Positions 31,874 to 39,435 of a DNA stretch of 52,731 nucleotides are shown here, piece by piece (positions within the stretch are counted from its first letter, which is position 1; each line of letters begins with the position of its first letter). Under the pieces are notes generated by a model that worked only from the letters and a program-made list of their open reading frames with translations, was not told the DNA's origin and did no database searches. Made by a program: the position numbers and the translations under genes. Source of the DNA: 2-02-FULL-48-14 sp041645035 (GTDB lineage: Bacteria; Patescibacteriota; Gracilibacteria; UBA1369; 2-02-FULL-48-14); contig JBAZQU010000005.1 in NCBI GenBank assembly GCA_041645035.1, positions 1 through 52,731 of the forward strand, written 5' to 3'.

Positions 31874-31936
31874 CGGGAGTCGAACCCGTATCTCCACCTT
31901 GGCAAGGTGGCATAATAGCCGCTATACGATACCTGC
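31862..31936 (-). tRNA. tRNA-Gly(GCC), CCA encoded; island attachment target
   Basis: Minus-strand cloverleaf. The acceptor GCAGGTA pairs with TACTTGC (one G-U). Anticodon stem CCACC/GGTGG with loop TTGCCAA gives GCC, and the T arm ACGGG/CCCGT has loop TTCGACT. Discriminator T and encoded CCA follow. Length is 75 nt. The 3' end overlaps the stop region of the serine recombinase by 12 bp on the other strand. The tRNA remains intact after integration. Confidence 0.95.
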
Positions 31937-31995
31937 GCTTTTTGCGTAGCGAGTTTAGTCAAAAACACTCTCTCACGCAAGACCGAAAGGTATAC

Positions 31996-32024
31996 AAAAA
32001 GGGCGACCTCCGGTCGCCCTTTTG
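31996..32024 (-). terminator. Rho-independent terminator of pnp (possibly bidirectional)
   Basis: Perfect stem AAAGGGCGACC/GGTCGCCCTTT with a TCC loop, followed on the minus strand by a T5 run and preceded by AAAA, 12 bp after the pnp stop. The T-run on the other strand is shorter (TTTTG), so use in both directions is possible. Confidence 0.85.
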
Positions 32025-32036
32025 ATTGGTTTCAAA

Positions 32037-34205
32037 CTAGAGAGCGGCGGGATCTGCAGGGGCGGCGGGATCCGCAGGAGCGGCATCCTGATAGAACTCC
32101 TTCATAGATAGGTTGTAGCGCCCCTGTTCATCAATCTTGATGAGTTTGACGCGGACACGGTCCCCTACCTTGACCACGTCCTCCACCTTATTTACGCGGA
32201 ATGGACGGAGCGCAGAAATGTGCACGAGACCATCTTTACCGGGAGCAAATTCCACGAAGGCTCCGAAATCCATGATGTTCACCACGGTCCCGTCGAATTC
32301 TTCACCCACGGTGGGTTCGTAGACAATCGATTTCACCCAGCTCGCAGCCTTGTTCCCGGCTTCCTGATTAGGAGCGGTGATGATTACGAGACCGGTTTGT
32401 TCGATGTCCATTTCCACGCCACATTCGGCAGTGATCTTTTGGATGGTTTCTCCGCCTTTACCAATCACATCGCGAATAAAATCGGGATTGATTTGAATCT
32501 TCATGATGATCGGCGCGTACTTGCTGAGTTCAGCTCGATGAGTTGGGAGAATCGCTTTCATTTCTTCGAGCATTTGATTACAAGCGATGGCGGCTTTAGC
32601 GAGCGCCTCGCCCATCATTTGCGTAGTGATTCCTTTCACTTTGATATCCATTTGCAACGCGGTGATACCATCGGGGGTGCGAGCTACTTTGAAATCCATG
32701 TCTCCGGCAAAATCTTCAAAAGACTGGATGTCAGTGAGAATTTTGTAAGCGCCGGTTCCGGTTTTGTGAAATTCGTCACTGCATACAAGCCCCATAGCCA
32801 CGGCGGAAACCGGTTTTTTGATCGGTACTCCGGCGTCCATGAGTGAAAGGGTGGATCCACAAACGGAGGCCATGGAGCTGGACCCGTTGCAGGTCATAAT
32901 TTCGGAGACAACAAGAATGGTGTAAGGGAAATCTTCCTTAGCGGGAAGGACAGGAAGTAGCGCTCGCTCCGCGAGCGCCCCGTGTCCAATTTCACGACGG
33001 GAAGCGCCGCGAAGCCCTTTGATTTCTCCCACAGCATAGGGTGGAAATACGTAATAGTGGATGTAGCGTTTTTCCATGTCTACTTCCATAGAGTCAATAA
33101 CTTGCGCATCTCCCGGCGCACCGAGTGTGGTGAGCGTGAGCGCTTGGGTTTCTCCACGTTGGAACAACGCGGATCCGTGCGTTCGAGGGATAAGGCCCAC
33201 TTCAATTTTGATCTTTCGAACTTCATCCAGGCGGCGTCCGTCGAGGCGCTGATCGCGCTCCAAAATATTGTTTCGCATGGAGTTGTCCATCACCTTGCCG
33301 AGAGCTCCGAGTAGGTCGCTTTTTGATGGACCGTCCGCTTCGCTTCCGGTCTGTTCTGCTGCAAAATGTGCGAGCACTTTTTCCTCGAGAGCATGAATGG
33401 CATCTTTGACTTCTTTCTTGGAACCTCCTTTGTACGTCGCCAAATCTTCGGCGGTAATAACGCCTGCAACCAGGTTGATCATTTCGTCAGAGGCCTTAGC
33501 CACGGTGTACGTTCGAAGAGTCGGATTGATTTTCTGTACGAGTTGCATTTGGAAAGCACAAAGTTCCTTGATGGTCTTGTGTGCGAGTTCCAAAGCTTCG
33601 ATCATTTTAGCGTCGGAAAGTTCATTGGCTCCGGCTTCCACCATGGTGATGGCTTCCATTGTCCCCGCTACGAGCAGATCGAGTTGTCCACCCTCCATTT
33701 CTTCAAACGTTGGGAAAACGATCAGTTGATCGTTTTTCATTCCAATGCGTACCCCGGCCAGAGGTCCGGCAAAAGGCAGACCGGCAATCAGCATGGCAGT
33801 GGACATACCGGTAATGGCGAGCACTCCGGTTTCATTCATGAGGTCGGCGGAAAGAATTGTGGCAATGGCCTGGGTTTCATTCGTAATTCCTTTTGGAAAC
33901 AAAGGGCGAATAGGGCGATCAATGATGCGAGCCTTTAAAATGGCCTCATCACTGCTACGTCCGTCACGTTTCATAAAACGAGATCCTTTGATCTTCCCGG
34001 CAGCGTAGTAACGTTCCTGGTATTCGATGGTGAGCGGAAAAAAGTCAACATCGGGCTTTCCTTCTTCAGCCATCATGGCGGTGCAGAGCACGATGCTCTC
34101 CCCCATTTGAATAGTAACAGCTCCGTTCGCTTGCAAAGCAAGACGCCCGGTTTCGAGCTTAAGCTTGCGACCGGCAAGTTCGGTTTCAACAGTTTGTATA
34201 GACAT
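32037..34205 (-). CDS. pnp: Polynucleotide phosphorylase
   Basis: 722 residues. A phosphorolytic 3'-5' exoribonuclease of RNA turnover. Two RNase PH domains are recognisable: the first (about 1-230) includes ADGAVTIQ-like ANGAVTIQMGES and FMKRDGRSSDEAILKARIIDRPIRPLFP. The second includes LDGRRLDEVRKIKIEVGLIPRTHGSALFQRGETQAL and the catalytic-site segment AGDMDFKVARTPDGITALQMDIKV. KH (IRDVIGKGGETIQKITAECG) and S1 (GEEFDGTVVNIMDFGAFVEFAPGKDGLVHIS) domains follow. The C terminus ends in a short Ala/Pro/Asp tail. It lies downstream of rpsO on the same strand, the classic rpsO-pnp order. Confidence 0.97.
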   Translation of the reverse strand: MSIQTVETELAGRKLKLETGRLALQANGAVTIQMGESIVLCTAMMAEEGKPDVDFFPLTIEYQERYYAAGKIKGSRFMKRDGRSSDEAILKARIIDRPIRPLFPKGITNETQAIATILSADLMNETGVLAITGMSTAMLIAGLPFAGPLAGVRIGMKNDQLIVFPTFEEMEGGQLDLLVAGTMEAITMVEAGANELSDAKMIEALELAHKTIKELCAFQMQLVQKINPTLRTYTVAKASDEMINLVAGVITAEDLATYKGGSKKEVKDAIHALEEKVLAHFAAEQTGSEADGPSKSDLLGALGKVMDNSMRNNILERDQRLDGRRLDEVRKIKIEVGLIPRTHGSALFQRGETQALTLTTLGAPGDAQVIDSMEVDMEKRYIHYYVFPPYAVGEIKGLRGASRREIGHGALAERALLPVLPAKEDFPYTILVVSEIMTCNGSSSMASVCGSTLSLMDAGVPIKKPVSAVAMGLVCSDEFHKTGTGAYKILTDIQSFEDFAGDMDFKVARTPDGITALQMDIKVKGITTQMMGEALAKAAIACNQMLEEMKAILPTHRAELSKYAPIIMKIQINPDFIRDVIGKGGETIQKITAECGVEMDIEQTGLVIITAPNQEAGNKAASWVKSIVYEPTVGEEFDGTVVNIMDFGAFVEFAPGKDGLVHISALRPFRVNKVEDVVKVGDRVRVKLIKIDEQGRYNLSMKEFYQDAAPADPAAPADPAAL

Positions 34206-34398
34206 ATTTTTCTGAGTAATTAGGTTAATATTGATGCCGCTTACGCGGCCTTTTCGCCTAGCAGACCCTGACGGGTCCGCTTACTCAGAGGGAGGTTTCA
34301 AGACATCTCTTGTGTCGACCAGACCCAAAGGGTCAATGTTATAAGAGAGTTCTTGTGATCTCACCCTGAGCGGGGCGGATGGACCTCGGCGAGGTCCG

Positions 34399-34426
34399 AA
34401 AAAAAGACAAGGCCCCAATGGGGCTT
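34399..34426 (-). terminator. Rho-independent terminator after rpsO
   Basis: On the minus strand the stem AAGCCCC-AT-GGGGCTT-type dyad is followed by GTC and seven Ts. A second GC-rich dyad (GGACCTC-GGC-GAGGTCC, 34381-34397) lies just beyond. It separates rpsO from pnp. The remaining spacer to pnp (34206-34380) contains only further short dyads and no gene. Confidence 0.8.
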
Positions 34427-34430
34427 CGTC

Positions 34431-34694
34431 CTATTTACGAAGTTGGAGTTGACTTACAATTTTCTCGTAATCGTCCTTGCTCTTCGTCTTCAAGTATTGA
34501 AGGTGACGGCGACGTTTACCTACCATTTTGAGCAAACCTTGACGAGAGTGTAAATCGTTCTTGTGACCTTTCAAATGTTCAGTGAGCTGATTGATACGAG
34601 TGGTGAGAACGGCTGCCTGCACTTGTGCGCTGCCGGTATCTTTGTCGTGTTGAGCAAACTTTTTGATGAGCTTTTTCTTGTCTTCGCGTTTCAT
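34431..34694 (-). CDS. rpsO: Small ribosomal subunit protein uS15
   Basis: 87 residues, normal length. The family signature KKLIKKFAQHDKDTGSAQVQAAVLTTRINQLTEHLKGHKNDLHSRQGLLKMVGKRRRHLQYLKTK is almost complete. S15 binds 16S rRNA h20-h22 early in 30S assembly. Upstream of pnp as in most bacteria, with a terminator between them. Confidence 0.98.
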   Translation of the reverse strand: MKREDKKKLIKKFAQHDKDTGSAQVQAAVLTTRINQLTEHLKGHKNDLHSRQGLLKMVGKRRRHLQYLKTKSKDDYEKIVSQLQLRK

Positions 34695-34753
34695 AAATAG
34701 GATTAAAGCAGGGATATTCTATAAGGTAGAGCCAAAAAACGCAAGGCCTTTCC

Positions 34754-35665
34754 TTATAGCCAACGTTTTACTCTGAAAAAAATCAACATCACCAGTAGAA
34801 CACAGGCCATACCCCCCACCAGGAAGAAGAAAATCAGCGGGTGTCCGGAAAAAGGCAGATTTACGTTCATTCCGTACATTCCGGCAATCAAATTGAGAGG
34901 TAGCATCACCACCGAGAAAATCGTGAGCGTTTTAATCACATTGTTGGTAGTGTGCGAAATAATGGACTCGTTGGTGTCCTGCAGCGACTCGATCAATTCT
35001 TTGAGATTTTCTAAGTTGCTCCAAATTTTTTCCACTTTATCCAGCACGTCGTCAAAGTAAACTTCCAAACTATCCGGCAGAAATTTCTTATTTTTGTGTT
35101 CAAGTTGAGCAATTACGATACGTAGCGGCGCCATCACTCGGCGGAAACCGATGATATTTTTCTTGGTGTTTAGAATTTCTTTAAGCATGTCACGCTGATC
35201 TCCTTCAAAGGCATCTTGTTCCAGCGTGGTGACATTCGCCTCGATGGTATCAAGCAGCGGGAAAAGACTTCCGAACAAGCAATTGATAATTTCGTACAAC
35301 AGAAACCCGCTGGAATGACCCATTATTCTTTTCCGTTCGGTGAGATCCGTGCCCAAACGATCGTAAAAATCATTTAAAGGCTTGAGACCTCCCCAGCGCA
35401 CAGTGATGAGCAAGTTGGATTTAATAAAAATATCTATTTCTTCACCGATAACGCGCTGACGACGTTTGTCGAAGGATGGAATATGTAAAATCGTAAAAAG
35501 GTAGTTGTCGTACTCATCAACTTTGGAGCGCTGATTCTCGGACAAACAATCCTCAATATCCAGCTCATGAAAATCATACTTTTCCTTCAAGGAAAGCAGC
35601 ATATCCGTATCCGGATCTTCCACGTCAATCCATGTGAATTTTTCGAATGTAATCGAGCGTTGCAT
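34754..35665 (-). CDS. corA: CorA-family Mg2+/Co2+ transporter
   Basis: 303 residues. A large cytoplasmic N-terminal alpha/beta domain (FTWIDVEDPDTDMLLSLKEKYDFHELDIEDCLS) leads to long stalk helices (YFDDVLDKVEKIWSNLENLKELIESLQDTNES). The two C-terminal TM helices flank the diagnostic GMN (AGMYGMNVNLPFSGHP). The chain ends with a basic FFRVKRWL. It forms homopentameric channels in the cytoplasmic membrane. Monocistronic by position. Confidence 0.94.
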   Translation of the reverse strand: MQRSITFEKFTWIDVEDPDTDMLLSLKEKYDFHELDIEDCLSENQRSKVDEYDNYLFTILHIPSFDKRRQRVIGEEIDIFIKSNLLITVRWGGLKPLNDFYDRLGTDLTERKRIMGHSSGFLLYEIINCLFGSLFPLLDTIEANVTTLEQDAFEGDQRDMLKEILNTKKNIIGFRRVMAPLRIVIAQLEHKNKKFLPDSLEVYFDDVLDKVEKIWSNLENLKELIESLQDTNESIISHTTNNVIKTLTIFSVVMLPLNLIAGMYGMNVNLPFSGHPLIFFFLVGGMACVLLVMLIFFRVKRWL

Positions 35666-35727
35666 GGGCGCAGTATAGACTTCTAAGTTCTATTGGCTCA
35701 AGTCGACTTTAGCTGCATAATGCCCGC

Positions 35728-36681
35728 ATGAAATATCGCGCTATTATTCGCGAAGCGTGGGTACTTACTCAAGAGAATAAAAAACTGATTTGGTGGTTTG
35801 CTTTTATTCCGGCACTGCTGAGTTCTTTGGTCAGCATGGTGTACATAAGCTATCAAGCTGCTGCGCTCTGGACGTCCCCCTATCTCAGGGAAAGTGCGAC
35901 GGAGACTCACTTACTCAGCAGTATTATTAAGAAAGCTCTTGAACTTTTTAACCAAAATCCCAGTTTGGGGGTTTTTGGAATTGTTATGATTGTCTTAGTG
36001 CTCTTGGCTTATCTACTGCTTCCCGTTTTTACCCAAGGTGCGCTCATTCAACTGGTGGCCAGAGTCCGCGCAGGCGAAGAAGTTTCTATTGCACGCGGAA
36101 TGAGTTACGGCTTCAGTCGTTTTCTACAACTTTTTGAATACCACACTTTTATCAAAACGTTCAGTTTTATTGGAATTTTTACAGAGGCCACTTTTACTTT
36201 TCGTATTTTTGGTCCCGAACCGTTTAAACTTTTCGGCTGGATTTTTCTTTTCTTGATTCTTATAGGGCTCTTTTTTACCTTACTTTTCACTTATTCGGAA
36301 TATTACATAGTGATCGACAAAGAAGGCGTCTTCAAAAGCGTTCTTAGAAGCGGTGGCCTGGTGGTTCGCCAGTGGCATCACACTTTGTTCATGCTGTTAC
36401 TCATGGCGGTGATTATTGTTCGCGTGGGGCTTAATTTACTGGTTGCCTTTTTGGTCCCCGCGTTGGTCATTGCGCCGATTTTCTTATTCACCAGTCTCGC
36501 GCTCGCTAAGATCGGGGCCATCATTGGGGCGATAGCCGGCCTTGTGGTGCTTTATTTCGCTTCCTATTTCCTCGGGGTTTTCCATGTTTTCACCTCTACC
36601 GTTTGGACTTTTACTTTCCTCGATCTCACCAGAGAGGAAGCCAATGCTATCGACCTACATAAGGTTGCCAGCAGAGACTAA
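35728..36681 (+). CDS. Polytopic membrane protein of unknown function
   Basis: 317 residues with about six TM segments (IWWFAFIPALLSSLVSMVYI, LGVFGIVMIVLVLLAYLLLPVF, FKTFSFIGIF-type region, GWIFLFLILIGLFFTLLF, LFMLLLMAVIIVRVGLNLLVAF, and a long C-terminal Ala/Ile/Gly-rich segment). ITQGALIQLVARVRAGE-like text between TM2 and TM3 resembles membrane proteins often found in CPR genomes, but I cannot assign a named family. Its 3' end overlaps the convergent DUF3307 gene by 27 bp. Confidence 0.7.
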   Translation: MKYRAIIREAWVLTQENKKLIWWFAFIPALLSSLVSMVYISYQAAALWTSPYLRESATETHLLSSIIKKALELFNQNPSLGVFGIVMIVLVLLAYLLLPVFTQGALIQLVARVRAGEEVSIARGMSYGFSRFLQLFEYHTFIKTFSFIGIFTEATFTFRIFGPEPFKLFGWIFLFLILIGLFFTLLFTYSEYYIVIDKEGVFKSVLRSGGLVVRQWHHTLFMLLLMAVIIVRVGLNLLVAFLVPALVIAPIFLFTSLALAKIGAIIGAIAGLVVLYFASYFLGVFHVFTSTVWTFTFLDLTREEANAIDLHKVASRD

Positions 36682-37230
36682 AATAAGCAGATAAATCACG
36701 CTGAATATAGCGATGCGCCTGAGCATGGAAGGAATGTTTGCCGTGTATTCCAGTTTTTTCTTGCTGCGCTTGCGAAGGAATTGGTAAAGGGCGATGTCGT
36801 AAGCATACGAAAAGAGAACGGCTCCAATAAGGTAAATCGTTACGGAGTACGAAGAATAGAGATTTTCAAGCCAATCAGGCAGGCTGAGTGGCTCAAATTT
36901 GGTGAGCCATAAACTGAGAACATAAATCAATGCCACGTGGAAAATTTGGTCCGCAAAAAATGGCAGTGTGTTCTTTTTCTTGTTGTAGCGCGCATCGAGT
37001 TCAATCTTCAGGTGGTCCTGCACAAAATGCATTCCAAAAATAATACTGATTACCTGCCAAGCCGCTGCATGTTGCAGATAGGGGAAAATTGACAGAATAG
37101 TAAGAGCGCTGATGATACAAGCGTGTTGGAAAATGCCCATCCAGCTTTTGTATTTCCTTTGAAGAAGATCGTTTGACTGAAAGACGAAATCTCCGAGGAG
37201 ATGCGCGACAATTAAGTGCAGGAATATCAT
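36655..37230 (-). CDS. DUF3307-family membrane protein
   Basis: 191 residues. It begins with the DUF3307 pattern HLIVAHLLGDFVFQSNDLLQRKYKSW, followed by several TM segments and HFVQDHLKIELDARYNKKKNTLPFFADQIFHVA, whose conserved Asp/His residues suggest a functional membrane site. Function unknown in the literature as far as I know. Starts 4 bp inside the end of the upstream cNMP-binding gene, so the two are coupled. Confidence 0.82.
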   Translation of the reverse strand: MIFLHLIVAHLLGDFVFQSNDLLQRKYKSWMGIFQHACIISALTILSIFPYLQHAAAWQVISIIFGMHFVQDHLKIELDARYNKKKNTLPFFADQIFHVALIYVLSLWLTKFEPLSLPDWLENLYSSYSVTIYLIGAVLFSYAYDIALYQFLRKRSKKKLEYTANIPSMLRRIAIFSVIYLLILVSAGNLM

Positions 37231-37631
37231 TGTAGATTTTCTTGTTTACGGCTTTCGTAGCCCTCTTTTACTTTGCGGAGAATTTCCGGGCTTTTTTGAA
37301 GAAGCGCGGCAAAATCTTCCTTCTTTAAAAGAAAGATTTCACAGTCTGACAGGGTTTCTGCACTTGCGTTTCTTGGCTGATCTTCAATAAGCGCCATTTC
37401 TCCGAAAAAATCGCCTTCTCCCAGGCTGGCCATATCCCCATTCTCATTGTAAATTCTCACCATTCCCGACTTGATAATGTACATGGCATTCCCGAGCAGG
37501 CCTTTTTGGAAAAGCACATAATGCGCGGGGAAATACTGCATGGTGATGTGATCAATGATCGACTTGTGCTCCTCCTCGGTGAGACTTTGAAAGAGAGGCA
37601 CGGACTTGAGAATTTGCAGAATCAGATTCAT
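37227..37631 (-). CDS. Cyclic nucleotide-binding domain protein
   Basis: About 134 residues from ATG 37631 (MNLILQILKSVPLFQSLTEEE). A GTG at 37685 would add 18 residues, but neither site shows a ribosome-binding sequence. A single Crp-type cNMP-binding domain is present: PAHYVLFQKGLLGNAMYIIKSGMVRIY, then the phosphate-binding cassette FFGEMALIEDQPRNASAET. There is no HTH, so it is not a transcription factor by itself. The next gene on the transcript is the DUF3307 protein, overlapping by 4 bp; regulation of that membrane protein by nucleotide binding is a guess. Confidence 0.85.
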   Translation of the reverse strand: MNLILQILKSVPLFQSLTEEEHKSIIDHITMQYFPAHYVLFQKGLLGNAMYIIKSGMVRIYNENGDMASLGEGDFFGEMALIEDQPRNASAETLSDCEIFLLKKEDFAALLQKSPEILRKVKEGYESRKQENLQ

Positions 37632-37714
37632 AGGGAGTGATTTAATCTTGTCATTATACCTGAAAAATGGTTTTTTTTCAAGCACGGTACTGGTGGGGCT
37701 TTAAGTCGGGCAGT

Positions 37715-38575
37715 TTATGTTGGTCTATACAGTCTTACAAAGCGGTCGACGTAAAACTTATAGTCGCTTTGACTGGGCTCCTCTCGAAGCCGCCAGTTCT
37801 CAGGAGATTTTTCTTCATTTTCAATGAGGCCCAGATGGGCTAAGCGTTCATGAGCGGTGCAGAGGGCTTGGATCTGCCGGGAATTATGGACTTTTTCGAG
37901 TGCGAAGCGCTGAGTGTGATGAAGGGAAGTAGCAGATTTGGTACAGGATGGATACGCACAAAGGCCACTCGTTCTACTCATCACTTCCCTTTTGATAGCC
38001 ATGGGAATAGAACGAGACTTTGCGGGTTCAGGTTGAGACGAGGGTCTGTCTACACTTTCAACAAAGCGGTTTAAAAGTTCTTCAAAATCCTCCCGTTTTT
38101 TAAGAACTTCCAGTTTTTTAGCCAGCTCGGGACGGACTTGAAAATAAACTATAACTTTTACAGGTTGGATCTCTGGACTGGTCCGGCCTTCTAACCTGTA
38201 ATTTTGGATGTAAGTTGCCAGCGTATGCCGACTCATGGACTTTGCCTTTTCAACCCAAAAATCTTGGTTTTCGGTATTGATAATGCTAAGTAAAGGACGA
38301 ATTCGATTGAGCCCTTTCTCTTCAACAATTTGACGTAAGGCGGGTATTTCTTCCACTTTCTTCATGATCCTAAGTGCATCCGCAACGCTGCCCCTACTCA
38401 TCCCGGCCAGTTTTGCCGCGTACTCATAAATCCCTGAAAAACCTTTCTTCTTCCAGATAAAACGACGATCTATTTCGGGTAATAGTAGGGCGCATTTGCG
38501 AAGCCACTCTTTGGCGTTTAAGCCATATTCGGAAAATTGTTTGTGGAGGATTTGGTCGACTGAATTGAGTTTCAT
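37715..38575 (-). CDS. HNH endonuclease domain protein
   Basis: 286 residues. The N-terminal two-thirds are helical (IYEYAAKLAGMSRGSVADALRIMKKVEEIPALRQIVEEKGL, HTH-like). The C terminus carries an HNH nuclease: REVMSRTSGLCAYPSCTKSATSLHHTQRFALEKVHNSRQIQALCTAHERLAHLG, with the CxxxC zinc pair and catalytic HH/N/H. Such HNH proteins recur in CPR genomes next to mobile DNA. The coding sequence contains an ACAGGTT..AACCTGT dyad (38160-38199) resembling the core of the adjacent MITE. Upstream a GGTGAG-TATATG-CTCACC dyad (38610-38627) may be an operator. Confidence 0.8.
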   Translation of the reverse strand: MKLNSVDQILHKQFSEYGLNAKEWLRKCALLLPEIDRRFIWKKKGFSGIYEYAAKLAGMSRGSVADALRIMKKVEEIPALRQIVEEKGLNRIRPLLSIINTENQDFWVEKAKSMSRHTLATYIQNYRLEGRTSPEIQPVKVIVYFQVRPELAKKLEVLKKREDFEELLNRFVESVDRPSSQPEPAKSRSIPMAIKREVMSRTSGLCAYPSCTKSATSLHHTQRFALEKVHNSRQIQALCTAHERLAHLGLIENEEKSPENWRLREEPSQSDYKFYVDRFVRLYRPT

Positions 38576-38687
38576 AAATGAGGCTGAATGAACTCAGTTT
38601 AACATGCTTGGTGAGTATATGCTCACCTTTTGACTGGACATTATTTCATGATATTGCCTGACCTCCTGGCCCTAAGCCACTTCTAGC

Positions 38688-38926
38688 CTAAAAAGACCCC
38701 AGTTTTTCCGTTGGGCCCTAAAAAGACACTAATTTTTTCAGTTGGGCCCTATTGACAAGTAGATACATCCGGTCTCCCTAGTGAGAAATTTTAACCTGTA
38801 AAAGCCGGACCGGTCCAGCGCTCAAACCTGTAGAATGATACAACCGTTTGTAAAAAAGAAATCAGCCTCTGGGCACGTTGGGATTGTAAGATTTTACAGA
38901 TCACGAAAAAACTGGGGTCTTTTTAG
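38688..38926 (-). mobile_element. MITE-like element, copy 2 (intact ends)
   Basis: 239 bp bounded by perfect 20-bp terminal inverted repeats (CTAAAAAGACCCCAGTTTTT) and flanked by a 7-bp target duplication TTCTAGC (38681-38687 and 38927-38933). The left end unit of about 30 bp (CTAAAAAGAC..GTTGGGCC) is tandemly repeated in diverged form. Inside is the dyad CCGGACCGGTCC. No coding capacity. Inverted relative to copy 1 at 10314-10540. The rest of 38576-38994 holds the HNH promoter region and the next promoter. Confidence 0.88.
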
Positions 38927-38936
38927 TTCTAGCGCA

Positions 38937-38965
38937 TTGACGTTTAGTTAAATAGATGTTATAAT
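38937..38965 (+). promoter_or_regulatory. Strong sigma70-type promoter
   Basis: TTGACG (38937-38942) and TATAAT (38960-38965) with a 17-bp spacer, about 30 bp upstream of the small TM protein start and only 4 bp beyond the MITE target duplication. Confidence 0.75.
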
Positions 38966-38994
38966 GTTCTGTTAGTCTTAAAACAAAACCACCC

Positions 38995-39192
38995 ATGGAT
39001 GTCTTTAGCACCCTTTCCCAGCGAACTAAAGTTGCAATCATCGCCAGTTCGTTATTTCTGGTTACTATCACCCTGGGGCTGCTGGTTTTTGGAACGAATA
39101 TCGTGTCACGTGAAAATGCGCTTCTGGAGAAGGCTAGAGAGAGTACACGGGCGGATATGCTCTACATCCATCCTGTCGAACGCGAAGAGTAG
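38995..39192 (+). CDS. Small single-TM protein
   Basis: 65 residues: a short cytoplasmic start (MDVFSTLSQRTK), one TM (VAIIASSLFLVTITLGLLVFG) and a charged tail (ENALLEKARESTRADML) outside. A consensus promoter lies directly upstream, which supports it as a real gene. A GCCTTC..GAAGGC dyad follows the stop. No family recognised. Confidence 0.6.
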   Translation: MDVFSTLSQRTKVAIIASSLFLVTITLGLLVFGTNIVSRENALLEKARESTRADMLYIHPVEREE

Positions 39193-39245
39193 AGGCCTTC
39201 TGAAGGAAGGCTTAACTATGGGTTCTCGGATTCCCTTTTACTATC

Positions 39246-39348
39246 TTTCCCTTGTGGGCTGGTGAAGCACGCAAATCTAAAGGAAGCGGAGAGAAAGATC
39301 ATGATCTTTCTCGAAGCGCTCCTGTGCTGAAGTAGCCCACAAGGGAAA
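39246..39348 (-). repeat. Structured nested-stem element, copy upstream of leuS
   Basis: The 15-bp outer stem TTTCCCTTGTGGGCT (39246-39260) pairs perfectly with 39334-39348. Inside are stems AGCAC/GTGCT and GGAGCG/CGCTTCC and a 22-bp perfect palindrome GAGAAAGATCA-TGATCTTTCTC. The copy at 41875-41984 (opposite strand) keeps the inner sequence but has a different outer stem. No ORF. It could be an RNA, a terminator-like element or a REP-type DNA repeat. Confidence 0.7.
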
Positions 39349-39435
39349 TTTGATGGAAAAGAAAATTCCCAGATTCACGTGAGCTTGATTCTCAGGGCGG
39401 CGTGAAGGTACAATTTGCGCACCTTTACGAAGCTT

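Noticed and set aside
32220..33938. Several plus-strand open frames of 110-208 residues opposite pnp
   Set aside because: All are antisense to a fully conserved pnp and lack recognisable domains.
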